Shown here in pieces: positions 8,851 to 18,745 of a stretch of DNA of 64,000 bases (positions are counted from its first letter, which is position 1; the number at the start of each line of letters is the position of its first letter). The DNA is from an uncultured Roseicyclus sp. Its GTDB lineage: Bacteria > Pseudomonadota > Alphaproteobacteria > Rhodobacterales > Rhodobacteraceae. A program made the translations under genes and the position numbers. The notes under the pieces were generated by a model. It saw only the letters and a program-made list of their open reading frames with translations, had not been told where the DNA came from and searched no databases. The DNA lies in contig CANLEH010000001.1 in NCBI GenBank assembly GCA_947489665.1, positions 406,501 through 470,500 on the forward strand, written 5' to 3'.

Positions 8851-9602
8851 AGGCCCTGATCATCAACATCGCCTCGGAGACTGAGCGCTTTGCGTTTCAG
8901 ACCAGCCAATTGGACCGCTTGGGTATTGCTTATGAGCGGGTCGAAGCCTCCACACCCGACACGTTGATCCCACCGGCAGACGACCCTTATTGGTCCGGTT
9001 GGGAACGCCCACTGCGCAAGACCGAAATGGCCGCCTTTGCCAGCCACCGCACGGCATGGGCCCGTGTTGTGGACGCAAACGTGCCGTTCCTGATCCTGGA
9101 AGATGATGCCGTGCTTATGCCCGGCGTGCCTTCGTTGCTTGCACAGTTGTCAGATATGGCAGAGGCCGAGTACGTCACGTTGGAAACCCGTGGCCGCCGC
9201 AAACGCATTTCCGCATCTCCTCACGGCGAATTGCCCTTGCGCAGACTGTGGCAAGATCGTACCGGCGCTGCCGCTTATGTGCTTTGGCCGTCGGCGGCCC
9301 GCAAGCTGTTGAGCCGTGTCGCAGCTGCACCTGGATTGGCCGATGCCGTATTATGCGCCGCCTACGAACTTAATGCGTGGCAGGCGGTCCCCGCCTTGGC
9401 GTGCCAGCTTGATCGTTGCAGTGCAGAGGGCTTTTCCCCTCCAATCGAGACGCAAAGCGCAATTGGGAAAGAAGCCAAGCCAACGGCATCACCAAGCATT
9501 GCACAAAAGCTGCGGCGGGTTGCTGGACAAGTGCGGATGGGTCTGCGGGCGCTGGCACATTCGAATGCTCAGAACGTGGTCGTTCCGTTGAAGCGCGACT
9601 AG
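8847..9602 (+). CDS. Glycosyltransferase family 25 protein, second copy
   Basis: A 251-aa GT25 homologue starting at TTG 8847, which overlaps the preceding stop (TTGA). Visible motifs are [37 protein letters not shown] and [13 protein letters not shown]. It is similar in layout to the GT25 gene at 7043 but clearly diverged, so it is not a recent duplication. The TTG start is forced because no ATG or GTG occurs near the conserved N-terminus. The gene ends convergently with hemE, and the two stop codons share the palindrome CTAG. Confidence 0.83.
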   Translation: MKALIINIASETERFAFQTSQLDRLGIAYERVEASTPDTLIPPADDPYWSGWERPLRKTEMAAFASHRTAWARVVDANVPFLILEDDAVLMPGVPSLLAQLSDMAEAEYVTLETRGRRKRISASPHGELPLRRLWQDRTGAAAYVLWPSAARKLLSRVAAAPGLADAVLCAAYELNAWQAVPALACQLDRCSAEGFSPPIETQSAIGKEAKPTASPSIAQKLRRVAGQVRMGLRALAHSNAQNVVVPLKRD

Positions 9603-10630
9603 CCCCGGATCGCTTCTAGCAACAGATGGACATTCTCAGGATCGGCATCCGGTGTGATCCCGTGGCCGAGGTTGAAGATATGCGGCCCGCCCTTCAATGT
9701 GTCGCAAATCCGGCGCGCCTCTGATTGAAGGGCGTCTCCGCCTGAGACCATCAATTTAGGATCGAGGTTTCCCTGAACGCACGTATCGCCTTGCAGATTT
9801 TCGGCTGCCCAAGCCGCATCGACCGACGTGTCGATTGCCAACGCATCGGCGCCCACGGCATTTGCGAAGCCAACGTACTTCTCACCTGCTTCGCGCGGGA
9901 AAGCGATGACGGGAAGGTCTGGATGGCGCGACTTCAACTCGGAGATGATGCGTTTTGCAGGGGCGAGTGCGAATGCGTCAAAGGCTTCACCCTTTAGGGA
10001 GCCCGCCCAAGAATCGAACAACTTCACCACTTCGGCACCCGCCTGAACCTGCATATCAAGATATTCGATAGTCGCGTCGGTTAGCAGGTCGATCAGTGCT
10101 TTGAACGTCGCGGGATCCTCCTCCCGCAACTTGTGGGCCGGGGCCTGATCGGGCGTGCCGCGCCCTGCGATCATGTAGGTCGCCACAGTCCACGGCGCGC
10201 CGGCAAAGCCAATAAGCGTCGTCTCTTTCGGCAATTCTTGCGATAGAATGCGTACCGTCTCATAGACCGGAGAAAGGTGCTCGTGGATGTCGTCCTTGCT
10301 TTTGAGGCGGTCCATTCCGGAGGCATCGGTGATTGTTGACAAGCGCGGACCTTCGCCCGTGACAAACCACAGATCGGCACCAAGAGCATCAGGGATCAAC
10401 AAGATGTCGGCAAACAGAATCGCCGCGTCAAAGCCATAGCGCCGGATCGGTTGCAAGGTGACCTCGGCGGCAAGGTCGGAATTGTAGCAAAGCGATAGAA
10501 AGTCACCGGCCTGCGCGCGGGTGGCGCGGTACTCCGGAAGGTAACGCCCCGCCTGTCGCATCAACCAGACCGGCGGCACATCGATCGTTTCACCCGCAAG
10601 GCTACGGAGCAGTTTTTTCTTGTCGGGCAT
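9599..10630 (-). CDS. hemE: Uroporphyrinogen decarboxylase
   Basis: A 343-aa cytosolic enzyme decarboxylating uroporphyrinogen III to coproporphyrinogen III. The N-terminal signature [17 protein letters not shown] is intact, and the second family block [16 protein letters not shown] lies near residues 137-152. The C-terminus [17 protein letters not shown] is also diagnostic. The ATG at 10630 gives the usual length, and the longer upstream frame would run through the promoter region. It is divergent from hemC, with 102 bp between them holding a CrtJ/PpsR-type palindrome. Confidence 0.97.
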   Translation of the reverse strand: MPDKKKLLRSLAGETIDVPPVWLMRQAGRYLPEYRATRAQAGDFLSLCYNSDLAAEVTLQPIRRYGFDAAILFADILLIPDALGADLWFVTGEGPRLSTITDASGMDRLKSKDDIHEHLSPVYETVRILSQELPKETTLIGFAGAPWTVATYMIAGRGTPDQAPAHKLREEDPATFKALIDLLTDATIEYLDMQVQAGAEVVKLFDSWAGSLKGEAFDAFALAPAKRIISELKSRHPDLPVIAFPREAGEKYVGFANAVGADALAIDTSVDAAWAAENLQGDTCVQGNLDPKLMVSGGDALQSEARRICDTLKGGPHIFNLGHGITPDADPENVHLLLEAIRG

Positions 10631-10680
10631 TGGACTTATCCTCAGGGTCGTATTGCGGGTCTGGCCACTCTCCTTATGAG

Positions 10681-10686
10681 TGTCAA
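10681..10686 (+). promoter_or_regulatory. TGTCAA half-site upstream of the CrtJ/PpsR-type palindrome
   Basis: This TGTCAA repeats the left arm of the palindrome at 10699-10716, exactly 18 bp earlier. It has no matching right arm, so it is at most a half-site. Confidence 0.3.
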
Positions 10687-10698
10687 GCCGCCGCCAGT

Positions 10699-10716
10699 TG
10701 TCAACCCAAGTTGACA
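10699..10716. promoter_or_regulatory. TGT-N12-ACA palindrome (CrtJ/PpsR-type operator) between hemE and hemC
   Basis: The sequence is TGTCAA-CCCAAG-TTGACA, a perfect 6-bp inverted repeat that fits the TGT-N12-ACA consensus of the redox/light regulator CrtJ (PpsR). It lies 17 bp upstream of the hemC ATG and 69 bp upstream of hemE. CrtJ/PpsR control of tetrapyrrole genes is established in Rhodobacter. Binding here is inferred from the match and the position between two heme genes. Confidence 0.6.
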
Positions 10717-10732
10717 CCGCTAGAGAGGATAT

Positions 10733-11695
10733 ATGACGACCGAATTGCCAACTCCCGCCACCCCTTTGCGCATCGGAACACGTGGCTCGCCACTGGCTCT
10801 GGCGCAAGCATTCGAAACCCGCACCCGGCTCATGGGTGCCTTCGATCTTCCTGAAGATGCTTTTGAAATTGTCGTCATCAAGACAACCGGCGACGATCGT
10901 AGCCTGATCGAACGCGACATCGCACTGAAAGAACTTGGCGGCAAAGGGCTGTTCACCAAGGAAATCGAAGAAGACATGCTGTCAGGCAAGATAGACATTG
11001 CTGTCCATTCGATGAAAGATATGCCCGTCGACCAACCTGATGGACTGCTGCTGGATTGCTATCTGCCGCGCGAAGATGTGCGCGACGCCTTTGTCTCGCT
11101 GAACCATGACAGCCTCGCGGCGTTGCCCGAGGGCGCCGTGGTCGGCTCATCCAGCCTGCGTCGCCGGGCGCAACTGGCCGCACGACGCCCTGATCTGCAG
11201 GTCGTCGAATTCCGCGGCAACGTCCAAACACGCATGAAGAAGCTTGGTGATGGCGTGGCCGAAGCCACGTTCCTTGCTATGGCCGGTCTCCGTCGCCTTG
11301 GGATGGAAGACGTTGTAAAATCTGCGCTTGAGACATCGGATATGCTGCCCGCCGTCGCACAGGGCGCCATCGGAATTGAACGCCGGGCTGAAGATGTGCG
11401 CATGGCCGCGATGCTTGAGGCCATTCATGACGGCCCAACCGGCCAACGTCTTTCGGCCGAACGCGCGTTCCTGAAGGGTTTGGATGGCTCTTGCCAGACG
11501 CCGATTGCCGGGTTGGCGGAGCTCGATGGTGGCACGATACGCTTGCGTGGCGAAATCCTTCGCCCCGACGGGTCAGAGGTGCTTACAGATGAGCGCACGG
11601 CACCCGTCGAAGACGGCGCAGCCCTTGGTGCGGCCATGGCGGCAGATCTCCGCAAACAGGCCGGGCCAGGCTTTTTCGACTGGCACGAACACTGA
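10733..11695 (+). CDS. hemC: Hydroxymethylbilane synthase (porphobilinogen deaminase)
   Basis: A 320-aa cytosolic enzyme that joins four porphobilinogens into hydroxymethylbilane. The start [15 protein letters not shown], the substrate-loop block [19 protein letters not shown] and the cofactor-attachment site [12 protein letters not shown], with its dipyrromethane-binding Cys, are all present. Length is typical. An AGAGAGG purine run precedes the ATG. It is divergent from hemE and shares the CrtJ-type operator region. A short CCCCG-TTG-CGGGG hairpin follows the stop at 11701-11713. Confidence 0.97.
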   Translation: MTTELPTPATPLRIGTRGSPLALAQAFETRTRLMGAFDLPEDAFEIVVIKTTGDDRSLIERDIALKELGGKGLFTKEIEEDMLSGKIDIAVHSMKDMPVDQPDGLLLDCYLPREDVRDAFVSLNHDSLAALPEGAVVGSSSLRRRAQLAARRPDLQVVEFRGNVQTRMKKLGDGVAEATFLAMAGLRRLGMEDVVKSALETSDMLPAVAQGAIGIERRAEDVRMAAMLEAIHDGPTGQRLSAERAFLKGLDGSCQTPIAGLAELDGGTIRLRGEILRPDGSEVLTDERTAPVEDGAALGAAMAADLRKQAGPGFFDWHEH

Positions 11696-11700
11696 CCGCG

Positions 11701-11713
11701 CCCCGTTGCGGGG
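11701..11713 (+). terminator. Short GC hairpin after hemC
   Basis: CCCCG-TTG-CGGGG forms a 5-bp stem with a 3-nt loop 6 bp after the hemC stop. There is no T-run after it, so it may only weaken read-through into rmlC. Confidence 0.3.
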
Positions 11714-11765
11714 TGTGTCGGCGCATGGCATTGTCTCCCACAACAACGGCGGAACAGGCGCAGCC

Positions 11766-12332
11766 ATGAAAATTGAGGAAACTGGCCTTCCTGGCCTATT
11801 GGTTCTGACGCCTGACCGCTTCGGTGATGAACGCGGCTTCTTCAGTGAGACGTACAATTCCGCGAAACTCGCGGAGCACGGCATTCAAACCACCTTCGTC
11901 CAAGACAATCATTCCCTTTCTGCTGAAAGCAACACCATCCGCGGTTTGCACTTTCAGGCCCCGCCACGCGCGCAGGCAAAGCTGGTGCGCTGCGGGCGTG
12001 GACGTTTGTGGGATGTGGCAGTCGACATCCGGGCTGGGTCGCCGACCTTCGGCCAGCATTTCGGAATTGAGCTGACGTTCGAGAACGCAAAGCAACTTCT
12101 GATCCCGGCAGGCTTCGCACACGGCTTCATAACGAGGGAGCCGGGAACTGAAATCATCTACAAGTGCTCCGACAGCTACGCACCGGAAACAGAGGGTGCA
12201 CTGGTCTGGGACGATCCTGATTTGGGCATTGATTGGAAGGTGACCGGAACGCCCATTCTTTCAGAAAAGGATGCCGCAGCTCCGACCTTCAAAGAATTCG
12301 AAACCCCGTTCCGGTACGAGGCCATTCCATGA
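11766..12332 (+). CDS. rmlC: dTDP-4-dehydrorhamnose 3,5-epimerase
   Basis: A 188-aa cupin-fold epimerase, third step of dTDP-L-rhamnose synthesis. Family blocks seen: [21 protein letters not shown], the catalytic-His segment [28 protein letters not shown] and IPAGFAHGF. The ATG at 11766 matches the family start. The stop overlaps the rmlB ATG (ATGA). It is the first gene of an rmlC-rmlB-rmlD-rmlA run feeding L-rhamnose into the surface polysaccharide made by the nearby glycosyltransferases. Confidence 0.95.
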   Translation: MKIEETGLPGLLVLTPDRFGDERGFFSETYNSAKLAEHGIQTTFVQDNHSLSAESNTIRGLHFQAPPRAQAKLVRCGRGRLWDVAVDIRAGSPTFGQHFGIELTFENAKQLLIPAGFAHGFITREPGTEIIYKCSDSYAPETEGALVWDDPDLGIDWKVTGTPILSEKDAAAPTFKEFETPFRYEAIP

Positions 12333-13369
12333 AACTTTTGGTGACAGGGGGGGCGGGTTTCATCGGTTCTGCCGCCGTGCGTCTTGCGGTCGAACGTGGG
12401 CATGAAGTGATCAACCTTGATGCCCTGACTTATGCCGCTTGCCTAGATAACGTTGCATCGGTCGCTCAATCCAATCTCTACACCTTTGAACATGCCGATA
12501 TCCGCGACCGCGCGGCGCTCGACCGGATCCTTTCGACCCATAGCCCGGATGCCGTGCTGCATCTGGCGGCCGAATCCCATGTCGACCGCTCCATCGACGG
12601 GCCAGCCGCCTTCATCGACACCAATGTCACCGGCACCGCGACCCTTTTGGACGCAACCCGGAACCACTGGGAGGCACGCGGTAAACCAGAAAGCTTCCGC
12701 TTTCACCATGTGTCCACGGATGAAGTGTTCGGCACTCTTGGCGCGACCGGGCTCTTCACTGAAGACACCCCCTACGATCCGCGCAGCCCTTATTCTGCAT
12801 CCAAAGCATCTTCGGATCACCTCGTGCGCGCGTGGCACGAGACGTATGGTCTTCCGGTTCTTTTGACGAATTGTTCCAACAATTACGGACCGTATCACTT
12901 CCCGGAAAAGCTCATCCCGGTCGTCATCCTGAAGGCTGTTTCAGGGCAGGCTATTCCCGTCTACGGCACTGGCGAAAACGTCCGCGATTGGCTGTATGTG
13001 GAGGATCATGCTGACGCCCTTTTGACCGTTCTCGAAAAGGGCCAGATCGGGCGCAGCTACAATGTTGGTGGCCATAATGAGATGCGAAATATCGACCTCG
13101 TGCGCGTCATTTGCGGCCTGCTTGATGCGCGCCGGCCCGATGCGGCACCCCATGCAGATCTGATCACCTTTGTCAGCGACCGACCCGGTCATGACATGCG
13201 CTACGCGATTGATGCATCCCGCATCGAAAACGAACTCGGCTGGACACCATCGGTGACAGTTGAGGAAGGTCTGGCGCGTACGGTTGATTGGTTTCTCGAA
13301 AACGAGGATTGGTGGCGCGCCTTGCAGGATCGCGAGGGCGTGGGCCAGCGGCTGGGAATGAAGGCATGA
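12329..13369 (+). CDS. rmlB: dTDP-glucose 4,6-dehydratase
   Basis: A 346-aa extended SDR enzyme, second step of dTDP-rhamnose synthesis. The NAD-binding [12 protein letters not shown] lies at residues 7-18. Then come [12 protein letters not shown], the catalytic S/T-D-E block [13 protein letters not shown] and the [14 protein letters not shown] active-site Tyr-Lys motif, followed by the [13 protein letters not shown] segment. ATGA overlaps join it to rmlC upstream and rmlD downstream. Confidence 0.96.
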   Translation: MKLLVTGGAGFIGSAAVRLAVERGHEVINLDALTYAACLDNVASVAQSNLYTFEHADIRDRAALDRILSTHSPDAVLHLAAESHVDRSIDGPAAFIDTNVTGTATLLDATRNHWEARGKPESFRFHHVSTDEVFGTLGATGLFTEDTPYDPRSPYSASKASSDHLVRAWHETYGLPVLLTNCSNNYGPYHFPEKLIPVVILKAVSGQAIPVYGTGENVRDWLYVEDHADALLTVLEKGQIGRSYNVGGHNEMRNIDLVRVICGLLDARRPDAAPHADLITFVSDRPGHDMRYAIDASRIENELGWTPSVTVEEGLARTVDWFLENEDWWRALQDREGVGQRLGMKA

Positions 13370-14211
13370 AGTTTCTGGCATTTGGCCGGTCCGGGCAGGT
13401 CGGACAGGAATTGGCCGGGCTTGGAGTGCAGACGTTCAGTCGGCAGGAGGCCGACCTGAATGATCCCTTGAAATGCGCGGCTATGATCGCCGCCAGCGGC
13501 GCGAATGCAGTCATCAACGCGGCCGCTTATACTGCCGTGGATAGCGCTGAGGAGGATGAAGCGACCGCCCACATGGTCAATGCCAAAGCTCCGGCCGCCA
13601 TGGCGCAGACCTGCGCGGCCATGGGTGTCCCGTTTGTGCACATCTCAACCGATTACGTGTTCGATGGATCTGGCGAAAAGCCTTGGATCTCATCCGCGCC
13701 GACAGCGCCCCTTGGCGCCTATGGCCGTACGAAACTGGAGGGTGAACAGGGTGTTCGCGCAGCGGTTGGCACATTTGCAATTCTACGGACGTCTTGGGTG
13801 TTTTCCGCGCATGGTGCAAATTTCGTAAAGACCATGCTGCGACTTGGGGCAGAGCGCGATGCGCTTTCGGTCGTCGCGGATCAAATCGGCGGCCCGACGC
13901 CCGCCCGTGATATTGCAGCCGCCTGCGTCTCACTGGCGGAAGCCCTGATTGCAGACCCAGGCAAAAGTGGAACCTATCATTTCGCCGGTCGTCCTGATGT
14001 ATCCTGGGCAGATTTCGCGCGGGAGATTTTTGACCAGGCCAAACTGCAATGCGCGGTCACCGATATCCCCACATCCGCGTATCCCACGCCCGCCGTACGC
14101 CCCAAGAACTCCCGTCTCGATTGTACGTCAACCGAGACTGTTTTCGGTGTGTCACGTCCCGATTGGCGGTTGGGCTTGGCGCAGGTCTTGTCCGAATTGA
14201 ACGAATCCTGA
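13366..14211 (+). CDS. rmlD: dTDP-4-dehydrorhamnose reductase
   Basis: A 281-aa SDR enzyme, final step of dTDP-L-rhamnose synthesis. It has the N-terminal [10 protein letters not shown] nucleotide-binding motif, [15 protein letters not shown] and the Tyr-x-x-x-Lys element in YGRTKLEGE, and it ends in the substrate-side [10 protein letters not shown] block. The start overlaps the rmlB stop by 4 bp. A 122-bp gap with a hairpin separates it from rmlA. Confidence 0.95.
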   Translation: MKFLAFGRSGQVGQELAGLGVQTFSRQEADLNDPLKCAAMIAASGANAVINAAAYTAVDSAEEDEATAHMVNAKAPAAMAQTCAAMGVPFVHISTDYVFDGSGEKPWISSAPTAPLGAYGRTKLEGEQGVRAAVGTFAILRTSWVFSAHGANFVKTMLRLGAERDALSVVADQIGGPTPARDIAAACVSLAEALIADPGKSGTYHFAGRPDVSWADFAREIFDQAKLQCAVTDIPTSAYPTPAVRPKNSRLDCTSTETVFGVSRPDWRLGLAQVLSELNES

Positions 14212-14291
14212 CGCCTGTTCAGTCGCCGTTAACGCATATTGTGGCATCCCGTCTGCAGGTGGCGGGCAATTGGCAAGACCCGCCCGACGCG

Positions 14292-14315
14292 TTAGGCCAA
14301 AGCATCTTGGCCTAA
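14292..14315 (+). promoter_or_regulatory. Perfect stem-loop in the rmlA leader
   Basis: TTAGGCCAA-AGCATC-TTGGCCTAA is a 9-bp perfect inverted repeat with a 6-nt loop. It lies directly before the rmlA Shine-Dalgarno (GGAGG at 14320-14324) and 18 bp before the ATG. No T-run follows, so it is more likely an RNA stability or translational element, or a protein-binding palindrome, than a simple terminator. Confidence 0.5.
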
Positions 14316-14333
14316 AGGACGGAGGCGCACAGA

Positions 14334-15206
14334 ATGGCGCGCAAAGGGATCATACTTGCTGGCGGCTCCGGCACACGGCTCTACCCGGTGACAACTGGCG
14401 TGTCCAAACAGCTTTTGCCGATCTACGACAAACCGATGATCTACTACCCCCTCTCGGTCCTGATGCTGTCCGGGATCCGCGAGATCGCTGTGATCACCAC
14501 GCCAACGGATCAGGACCAATTCAAACGAACTTTGGGTGACGGTAGCCAATGGGGTCTAAGCCTGACCTATATTGAACAACCAAGCCCTGACGGCCTCGCA
14601 CAGGCCTACTTGTTGGCGCGCGATTTCCTGAATGGTGCGCCGTCAGCGATGGTTTTGGGCGACAACATCTTCTTTGGGCACGGATTACCAACTGTTCTGG
14701 CCGTGGCGGATGCGAAGGCCGACGGCGGAACAGTCTTCGGGTACCGTGTGACCGATCCTGAGCGCTACGGGGTTGTGGATTTTGAGAAGGATGGCAGCGT
14801 TCGTGCGATCATCGAGAAGCCGAAAGTTGCGCCGTCGCCCTATGCAGTGACCGGGCTTTATTACCTCGACGGAACCGCGCCTGACCGCGCCGCAACGGTC
14901 TCGCCGTCACCGCGCGGGGAATTGGAAATTACGAGCCTTCTGGAAAGCTATCTCACCGATGGATTGCTGACGGTCGAGCGTATGGGGCGCGGCTATGCCT
15001 GGCTTGATACCGGGACCCATGAAAGCCTTTTGGACGCTGGGAATTTCGTAAGAACTCTCACGCAAAGACAAGGCCTTCAGGTTGGCTCTCCAGACGAGAT
15101 CGCCTTCGAACTTGGCTGGATCAATGCCGAAGACCTGTCTGCTCGGGCCGACCTTTTCGGCAAGTCCGGCTATGGCCGCTACCTCGCCTCACTTCTGAAA
15201 GGGTAA
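14334..15206 (+). CDS. rmlA: Glucose-1-phosphate thymidylyltransferase
   Basis: A 290-aa nucleotidyltransferase making dTDP-glucose, the first step of the rhamnose pathway. The N-terminal pyrophosphorylase signature GIILAGGSGTRLYPVT is intact, followed by SKQLLPIYDKPMIYYPL, VLGDNIFFGHG and YAWLDTGTHESLLDA. A GGAGG ribosome site lies about 9 nt before the ATG. Its separation from rmlD by a hairpin-bearing gap is the only break in an otherwise overlapping gene set. Confidence 0.96.
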   Translation: MARKGIILAGGSGTRLYPVTTGVSKQLLPIYDKPMIYYPLSVLMLSGIREIAVITTPTDQDQFKRTLGDGSQWGLSLTYIEQPSPDGLAQAYLLARDFLNGAPSAMVLGDNIFFGHGLPTVLAVADAKADGGTVFGYRVTDPERYGVVDFEKDGSVRAIIEKPKVAPSPYAVTGLYYLDGTAPDRAATVSPSPRGELEITSLLESYLTDGLLTVERMGRGYAWLDTGTHESLLDAGNFVRTLTQRQGLQVGSPDEIAFELGWINAEDLSARADLFGKSGYGRYLASLLKG

Positions 15207-15212
15207 GACCGT

Positions 15213-17666
15213 TTGATCCGCCGCCTACACGCCCTCTATCTGCGCTATGCGGCGGTCCACGCGGGTCGATTGCGCAGCGTGCCCTTGGGTCCGTTCTGGC
15301 GACGATCCGGTCAGGTTGAACGCGTCGTTCGCCGCGGCGATAAGGTCGAGATTTCGGGATGGGCCAATGCCGAAGGCGTTGTTCTGCGGTGGTCAGGCAG
15401 CAAGCGATCGGTGAAGCCGGACGTCCCCCGGCCGGACGTGAAAGCCCGGCGCGGCGGCCCACCCAATCAGGGATTTGCGTTCGCTATTCCGGCAACCGCT
15501 CGTGAACTGCGTCTTGAAACGATCCACGGCGACAACGTGCGCCACAGCGCGATCATTCCCCACCCCTCCGAACCGGTGAGCTCGCGCGGCCGACGTCGTT
15601 TGCAGCGGGCGTTCCTGCGCGACCTCTACCGCGCCGTGCCTGCCTTGTTGCGCTACTTGCGGTCACCGGATGAACGTTCAAAACTGGCGGTGAAGCGCGC
15701 GCTTGGGTTGGAGCTCACGACCCGCGGTACAGACATTGAACGCGCCTGGCTTCTGGAGGCGCCGACGACCCGAAATGTCAGTTGCAACGCGGAAATCACT
15801 ATTGTGTTGCCTGTCTACAATGCGCTGGAATTGCTGAAGGAATGCGTGTCTCGGCTCGAACGCCACACAGACCTTCCCTGGCACCTGATTGTAGTTGAAG
15901 ATGGCTCCAGCGATCCAGAAGTGCGACCTTGGTTGACCAAGTGGTCAGCCCGACACCCCAAGCAGGTGACTCTGGTCTGTCATGATGAAAACCAGGGCTT
16001 CGTTGGAGCGGTAAACACAGGCCTGGAGCTCGCATTGGCCCGCAAGGGTGAGGGGCCAGTCGTGTTGCTGAACTCTGACGCGATGGTCCCAAAGGATTGG
16101 GCGAGCCGCCTATGCGCACCTTTGAATGCGCCCACTGTGGCTTCGGTCACCCCCATGTCGAACGCCGCGGAAATCCTTTCGGTTCCAGATATCGGTCCTG
16201 GCATCGCCCTGCGAACGGGCGAGGCTGAGCAAATGGACACAGTCGCACGCAGGCTTGGCGCGATGCCCTTGCCAGAGATCCCAACAGGAATTGGCTTTTG
16301 CATGGCTTTGTCACGCAATTGGTTGCGCAGGGTTCCGCGTTTCGACCCGGCATTCGGGCGTGGTTATGGCGAAGAAGTTGATTGGTGCCAAAAGACACGC
16401 GCTCTTGGTGCATCTCACCTTTGCCAGCCTGGTCTGTTTGTTGAACATGTCGGGGGGCAGAGCTTTGGGTCACTCGAAAAGCGGGCCCGTATTCGGAGCG
16501 CCGGCGCCATGATCTCGTACCGGTACCCAAGGTACGACGCGGAGGTGCAACGCTTTATTGCCAACGATCCCATTGCCACGCCGCGTCTTGCTTTGGCAGT
16601 TGCCCTTGCCGCGGCCCGTGTGGATCGGTTGCCAGTGTACCTTGCGCACTCGCTTGGGGGCGGGGCGGACGCCGCCTTGCAAGTTGAACTTGCAGGGTGC
16701 GAGGCCGCGATAGTCCTGCGGGTGGGCGGCCTTAGGCGCTGGCAAGTGGAGGTTTACGTTGCCGGGCAAGTTCTGGCCGGCCGGACGGATGATATTGATC
16801 TCGTTCGTCGCCTCTTGGCCTCGGCCAATGCACTCGATCTGATCTATTCCTGCGGCGTCGGGGACTCTGATCCAGTGAGTTTGCCAAAAGCCGTTCTTTC
16901 TCTGCGACGTCCCGATAGGCCGGACCGGCTATTCATGCGCTTGCATGATTACTTCGCTCTCTCGCCGTCCTACACATTGATGGGTCGCGATGGGTTTGCG
17001 GGCGTTCCCGGACCCGAAACCTCCGACCCGTGCCATGCGGCGCGCAGACCCGATGGCACGCGTGTGACGCTTGCGGACTGGCGCAAGGCATGGGGCGCTT
17101 TGGTTGCGGAATGCGATGAAGTTACAGCATTTTCAAAAGCCTCCGCACGCCTGTTCCTGGAGGCATACGCCCATGCAAATGTAACGGTTCGGCCGCATCT
17201 GCGATTGGTCGCACTCCAACAAATGGTAGAGCAATCGGGGCGACGCATCGGCATTCTTGGGCATCTGAACATTCAGAAGGGCGCGCTGATTGTTCGCGAT
17301 CTTGCCGCAGCCCATCCGCGCCAGACTTTCGTGGTCATTGGATTGGTCGACAGTTCCATCCCGCTGCCGCGCAACGTCATCGTTCATGGAAGTTATGATA
17401 GGGACGAGATTACCGAATTAGCGCACCTCTACGGCATCCGAGCATGGCTGATGCCCTCGGTCTGGCCAGAGACCTTTTCCTTTGCGACCCGCGAAGCGCT
17501 TGCGACCGGTCTACCGGTTGCTGGTTTCGCTCTCGGCGCGCAAGGCGAGGCGTTGCGTGACGCCCCCAACGGTTCCACCGTTCCGCTAGAGCCGAAATCA
17601 GGTGCGGCGGAACGGTTGTTTTCTGTAGTCGATCCGGCGCGCGACATGCAAGCCGCCGCCGAATAG
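15213..17666 (+). CDS. Bifunctional glycosyltransferase (GT2 domain plus C-terminal GT4-like domain)
   Basis: An 817-aa protein starting at TTG 15213, 6 bp after rmlA. Residues 1-190 are basic and not recognised. Residues 193-430 form a GT2 domain of rhamnosyltransferase type (EITIVLPVYNALE, VVEDGSSD, then NSDA at 287-290 as the metal-binding site). The last ~140 residues (678-817) look like the donor half of a GT4 enzyme, with GHLNIQKGA and an EX7E-type motif in WPETFSFATREALATGLP. The region between is atypical. Placement right after rmlCBDA suggests that at least one domain adds L-rhamnose; this is inference. Confidence 0.8.
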   Translation: MIRRLHALYLRYAAVHAGRLRSVPLGPFWRRSGQVERVVRRGDKVEISGWANAEGVVLRWSGSKRSVKPDVPRPDVKARRGGPPNQGFAFAIPATARELRLETIHGDNVRHSAIIPHPSEPVSSRGRRRLQRAFLRDLYRAVPALLRYLRSPDERSKLAVKRALGLELTTRGTDIERAWLLEAPTTRNVSCNAEITIVLPVYNALELLKECVSRLERHTDLPWHLIVVEDGSSDPEVRPWLTKWSARHPKQVTLVCHDENQGFVGAVNTGLELALARKGEGPVVLLNSDAMVPKDWASRLCAPLNAPTVASVTPMSNAAEILSVPDIGPGIALRTGEAEQMDTVARRLGAMPLPEIPTGIGFCMALSRNWLRRVPRFDPAFGRGYGEEVDWCQKTRALGASHLCQPGLFVEHVGGQSFGSLEKRARIRSAGAMISYRYPRYDAEVQRFIANDPIATPRLALAVALAAARVDRLPVYLAHSLGGGADAALQVELAGCEAAIVLRVGGLRRWQVEVYVAGQVLAGRTDDIDLVRRLLASANALDLIYSCGVGDSDPVSLPKAVLSLRRPDRPDRLFMRLHDYFALSPSYTLMGRDGFAGVPGPETSDPCHAARRPDGTRVTLADWRKAWGALVAECDEVTAFSKASARLFLEAYAHANVTVRPHLRLVALQQMVEQSGRRIGILGHLNIQKGALIVRDLAAAHPRQTFVVIGLVDSSIPLPRNVIVHGSYDRDEITELAHLYGIRAWLMPSVWPETFSFATREALATGLPVAGFALGAQGEALRDAPNGSTVPLEPKSGAAERLFSVVDPARDMQAAAE

Positions 17667-17671
17667 AGCGC

Positions 17672-18727
17672 TCAGCGCAGACGCTGCTCGGTGTTGGCGT
17701 CGAAGAAATACGCATCCTCCGCGTCAAAGCTGATCCCGGTTTTCGAGCCTGAGGCAGGCGCGTGCTGATCATGCGCTTCTACAACGATCCGCGACCCGTC
17801 GGGTGCATTTACGTAGTGGTAGCTGATACCACCCAACCGCTCGGACAAGTCGACCTCATGGGTATTTCCTTCCGACAAGGTGACCTTGTTCGGGCGCACG
17901 CCGACGGTCACAGGCCCGTCTGACGTCAGACTTGCAGGCGCCCGCATAGTCGCCCCGCCAAGGGCAGGGACCGTAACCGTGCCCCCTGCGTTCACGCCAT
18001 CAAAGAAATTCATGGCCGGGCTGCCGATGAAGCCCGCGACAAACTTGTTGTCGGGATCGTTATACAAGTGCAGCGGTGCGCCCACCTGCTCGATATAACC
18101 CGCGCGCAGCACAACGATCTTGTCGGCCAGCGTCATCGCCTCGACCTGATCATGGGTCACGTAGATCATCGTGGCGCCGATTTCCTTGTGCAAACGCGCG
18201 ATTTCCACCCGCATCTCCACCCGTAGCTCGGCGTCGAGATTCGACAGTGGCTCATCGAACAAGAACACTTCCGGGCCGCGCACAATGGCTCGGCCAATGG
18301 CAACGCGCTGACGCTGCCCGCCAGACAGGGCGACCGGCTTGCGCGCGAGGTAATCGTCCAGCTTGAGGATGCGTGATGCTTCTGAGACCTTTTCCTTGAT
18401 CTCATTCGCGGGGTGACCGTTCATCTTCAGGCCGAACCCCATATTTTGCTCAACCGTCATATGCGGGTAGAGGGCATAGGTCTGAAAGACCATTGCTACC
18501 CCACGCTCAGCGGGATCAGCGCGCGTAACGTTTCGCGCCCCGATCTCGATTGTGCCTTCGGTGGTTTCCTCAAGCCCCGCCACCATGCGAAGCAAGGTCG
18601 ACTTGCCGCAGCCCGATGGGCCGACAAAGACACAGAACTCGCCGTCTTCAATGGTCAGGTCGACCCCATGGATGACCTGAGTCTGTCCATAGCGCTTGAT
18701 GACGTCCGTTAGTTGCAGGCCCGACAT
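17672..18727 (-). CDS. Sugar ABC transporter ATP-binding protein (MalK/UgpC type)
   Basis: A 351-aa ATPase for a carbohydrate importer. It has Walker [10 protein letters not shown], the signature [14 protein letters not shown], Walker [13 protein letters not shown] and the switch histidine in [14 protein letters not shown]. The C-terminal ~110 residues form the TOBE/OB-fold typical of MalK-UgpC subunits. It is preceded by a strong GGGGAGGAGAC ribosome site and lies 18 bp after the IclR gene. The matching permeases and binding protein are encoded divergently from 19729 onward. Confidence 0.94.
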   Translation of the reverse strand: MSGLQLTDVIKRYGQTQVIHGVDLTIEDGEFCVFVGPSGCGKSTLLRMVAGLEETTEGTIEIGARNVTRADPAERGVAMVFQTYALYPHMTVEQNMGFGLKMNGHPANEIKEKVSEASRILKLDDYLARKPVALSGGQRQRVAIGRAIVRGPEVFLFDEPLSNLDAELRVEMRVEIARLHKEIGATMIYVTHDQVEAMTLADKIVVLRAGYIEQVGAPLHLYNDPDNKFVAGFIGSPAMNFFDGVNAGGTVTVPALGGATMRAPASLTSDGPVTVGVRPNKVTLSEGNTHEVDLSERLGGISYHYVNAPDGSRIVVEAHDQHAPASGSKTGISFDAEDAYFFDANTEQRLR

Positions 18728-18745
18728 GGCGGTCTCCTCCCCGTG

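Noticed and set aside
7043-9602. The two GT25 genes as a recent tandem duplication
   Set aside because: They share only family motifs; the rest of the sequences differ widely and another gene separates them.
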